Source: an uncultured Thiotrichaceae bacterium
GTDB lineage: Bacteria > Pseudomonadota > Gammaproteobacteria > Thiotrichales > Thiotrichaceae
Direction: 5' to 3'
DNA: 7,992 nt
NCBI GenBank assembly: GCA_938038645.1
Contig: CALHTA010000318.1
Span: 1-7,992 of the forward strand
The notes under the pieces were generated by a model. The model worked only from the letters and a program-made list of their open reading frames with translations, was not told the DNA's origin and searched no databases. Of this stretch, positions 6,313 to 7,992 are shown piece by piece. Position numbers and translations under genes: made by a program. How positions within the stretch are numbered: position 1 is the first letter of the stretch; each line of letters opens with the position of its first letter.

Positions 6313-7593
6313 TTAATTGAAATCGCTTTCTTTAATACCTTTCATAACGCCGGATACTACCAGAAAAGAGCCAAACGCGACTACCCTATCTTGCGTTTTC
6401 AACTCATTTCGTACCGATTTTAACGCAGTTTCGAAGTTTGTGTAATATTTGAGTGGCTTTTGTATGCCAACGTCCTTAAGTTCACGTCCAAGTTGTTCGT
6501 TGTTGTAGGCTCTTGGCCCTTCGAGTTGCACAATGTGCCATTCTTCAAAATAGCTGGAAACGGGAGCAATAATTCCTTCAAGATCCTTATCTATCAATGC
6601 TGAAAATAATGCAATGGTTTTACCTTGGATTGGATTGTTATCCAAGTATTGCCCTAATGCAGTCGCTGACTGTGGGTTATGGGCCACATCAACTATCAGA
6701 TCAGGTGAATCAGAAAGCTTCTGCAGTCGGCCGATAACTCTTGCTTGCTCAAGACCACTGGCAATTTGTAAGTCAGTTACAGGAAGAGTGTCTTGGAAGT
6801 TTTTAGCCAATGTAATGGCTGCTGAAGCATTGTTAAGTTGAAATTGTCCACGTAAAGCAGGGGTAGGGTAGTGAACCGTTTTACCACTAACTGTCGTATA
6901 GGCCCACTGTGATTCATCTGGGTCACGTTCCCATGAAAAATCTTTACCTTGCTGCAAGAGGTAAGCGCCTATCCGAGTTGCTTCAGATTGCATACTGGCC
7001 GTTGGGTTAACATCGCCACAGATAACCGTTTGGCCCTTGCGCATTATACCGGCTTTCTCGACCCCAATCTGTTCACGGTCATCTCCAAGCCAGTCAATAT
7101 GATCAATATCAATATTGGTAATGAGCGCAGTATCTGCATCCCATAAATTAACTGCATCCAAGCGTCCGCCTAGGCCTACTTCAAAAATCGCTACATCAAC
7201 TTCATGCTTTTGAAATAAATAGGCGGCTGCCAATGTGCCAAATTCAAAGTAAGTTAAACTAATATCCTCACGGGCAGCATCAATGGCTTCAAACGCTTCA
7301 CATAGGTCTGAATCGGTTGCTTGAGATCCATCAATACAGACTCTTTCGTTATAGTCTACGAGGTGAGGGGAGGTGTAACAGCCTGTTTTGTAAGCCGCTT
7401 CACGATAAATGCTATCTAAGATGGCAACGGAAGAACCTTTTCCGTTAGTCCCGGCGACGGTAATGACTGGCATTGATAGCGTTGAGAGATTCAGCTTGCC
7501 AGCAACTTCGCTGACTCTGTCTAAGCCAAGATCAATGCTGGAGAGGTGGAGTTGCTCCTGCCAATCCAGCCATTCTGAAAGTGTACGGCGCAT
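6313..7593 (-). CDS. folC: Bifunctional dihydrofolate synthase/folylpolyglutamate synthase
   Basis: FolC joins glutamate to dihydropteroate to form dihydrofolate and then extends the polyglutamate tail of folates, using ATP, in the cytoplasm. The 426 residues agree with E. coli FolC (422). Mur-ligase-family signatures appear in order: LSEWLDWQEQLH and IDLGLDRV at the start, the P-loop AGTNGKGSS (47-55), YTSPHL and YNERV (73-85), GLGGRLDAVN (140-149), IDIDHIDWLG (161-170), EKAGI (179-183), and DVAHNP (302-307) in the C-terminal domain. All key residues seem intact. The ATG at 7593 is 5 bases after the accD stop and lacks a clear ribosome site, which suggests translational coupling to accD. The accD-folC pair is conserved across gammaproteobacteria and supplies folate near the purine gene purF, whose pathway uses formyl-folate. 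Confidence 0.97.
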   Translation of the reverse strand: MRRTLSEWLDWQEQLHLSSIDLGLDRVSEVAGKLNLSTLSMPVITVAGTNGKGSSVAILDSIYREAAYKTGCYTSPHLVDYNERVCIDGSQATDSDLCEAFEAIDAAREDISLTYFEFGTLAAAYLFQKHEVDVAIFEVGLGGRLDAVNLWDADTALITNIDIDHIDWLGDDREQIGVEKAGIMRKGQTVICGDVNPTASMQSEATRIGAYLLQQGKDFSWERDPDESQWAYTTVSGKTVHYPTPALRGQFQLNNASAAITLAKNFQDTLPVTDLQIASGLEQARVIGRLQKLSDSPDLIVDVAHNPQSATALGQYLDNNPIQGKTIALFSALIDKDLEGIIAPVSSYFEEWHIVQLEGPRAYNNEQLGRELKDVGIQKPLKYYTNFETALKSVRNELKTQDRVVAFGSFLVVSGVMKGIKESDFN

Positions 7594-7598
7594 GTGAG

Positions 7599-7992
7599 CT
7601 AGCTTTTAGTTGGTTTTTTATCTGTGTCTACAGGCTCAACAATCTCTGCTTCACTTACTTCTGCCACCTCATCCTTGTCTGATTTAATGAGTTCAGTCGG
7701 AATGTCACCTTCCGATGGAAGTGTCAGTTCAAACGGAATTTCTTCTTCAATTTGATCTAACTCAATTGGCCTTGGGCGATGCTGTAACATGCAAAGCATA
7801 TCCGCTATTTCACGGCGCATTTGATTGCGCGGTATGATTTTATCAATCGCTCCTTTTTCTAATAAAAACTCACTGCGCTGAAACCCTTCAGGCAAAGTCT
7901 CACGAACCGTTTGTTCAATAACACGAGGCCCTGCAAAGCCGATTAATGCTTTTGGCTCAGCGATTTGAACATCACCCAGCATTGCAAAACTA
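7599..7992 (-). CDS. accD: Acetyl-CoA carboxylase carboxyltransferase subunit beta, C-terminal part (5' end outside window)
   Basis: AccD and AccA form the carboxyltransferase that moves CO2 from biotin carboxyl carrier protein to acetyl-CoA, producing malonyl-CoA for fatty acid synthesis. About 130 C-terminal residues are visible, reading [20 protein letters not shown] and on through [20 protein letters not shown], a near-invariant AccD stretch. The N-terminal zinc ribbon lies outside the window. After the conserved part the protein continues for more than 50 residues in an acidic tail rich in Glu, Asp, Pro and Thr, ending in DTDKKPTKS. That is longer than the short tail of E. coli AccD. The stop is 5 bases before folC. 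Confidence 0.97.
   Translation of the reverse strand, partial: SFAMLGDVQIAEPKALIGFAGPRVIEQTVRETLPEGFQRSEFLLEKGAIDKIIPRNQMRREIADMLCMLQHRPRPIELDQIEEEIPFELTLPSEGDIPTELIKSDKDEVAEVSEAEIVEPVDTDKKPTKS

Overview
The window looks like a piece of core chromosome from a marine-type gammaproteobacterium of moderate GC, perhaps Oceanospirillales or a Marinomonas-like relative. That placement is inferred from protein resemblance and gene order and was not tested by a search. Genes are densely packed with short gaps. I see no insertion sequence, prophage, CRISPR array, tRNA or rRNA, and no patch of obviously foreign composition.

Left part, + strand (1-1636): the cell-shape operon mreB-mreC-mreD. Only the last 73 codons of mreB are present; mreC and mreD are complete and 1 base apart. 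mreC has no in-frame ATG at the expected place and most likely starts at a TTG.

Right part, - strand, in transcription order from 7992 down to 1658: accD (3' part only), folC, a dedD-like SPOR-domain gene, cvpA, purF, a YkuD-fold (L,D-transpeptidase/L,D-carboxypeptidase) gene, and a ugpQ-like glycerophosphodiester phosphodiesterase gene. The order accD-folC-dedD-cvpA-purF is the classical gammaproteobacterial arrangement linking fatty-acid, folate and purine synthesis with envelope and division proteins. The two genes after purF are not part of that classical set. They sit 4 and 14 bases after their upstream neighbours, so they appear to be the tail of the purF operon. The - strand cluster meets the mre operon tail to tail at 1637-1657, with no convincing terminator between them.

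The most interesting point is the YkuD protein (2407-2979). It has an intact HGT...SHGCIRM catalytic motif but no signal peptide or membrane segment. This fits the cytoplasmic cell-wall-recycling L,D-carboxypeptidases of the ElsL/LdtK type described in Acinetobacter better than a periplasmic cross-linking enzyme. Its neighbour, a cytoplasmic phosphodiesterase for phospholipid headgroups, would also salvage envelope breakdown products. Smaller observations are a possible attenuating hairpin between dedD and cvpA, a dnaX-type slippery heptamer in the lysine-rich end of purF, an unusually long DedD linker, a long acidic AccD tail, and a possible promoter region between folC and dedD. No clearly new multi-gene system is visible; most of the window is conserved housekeeping.
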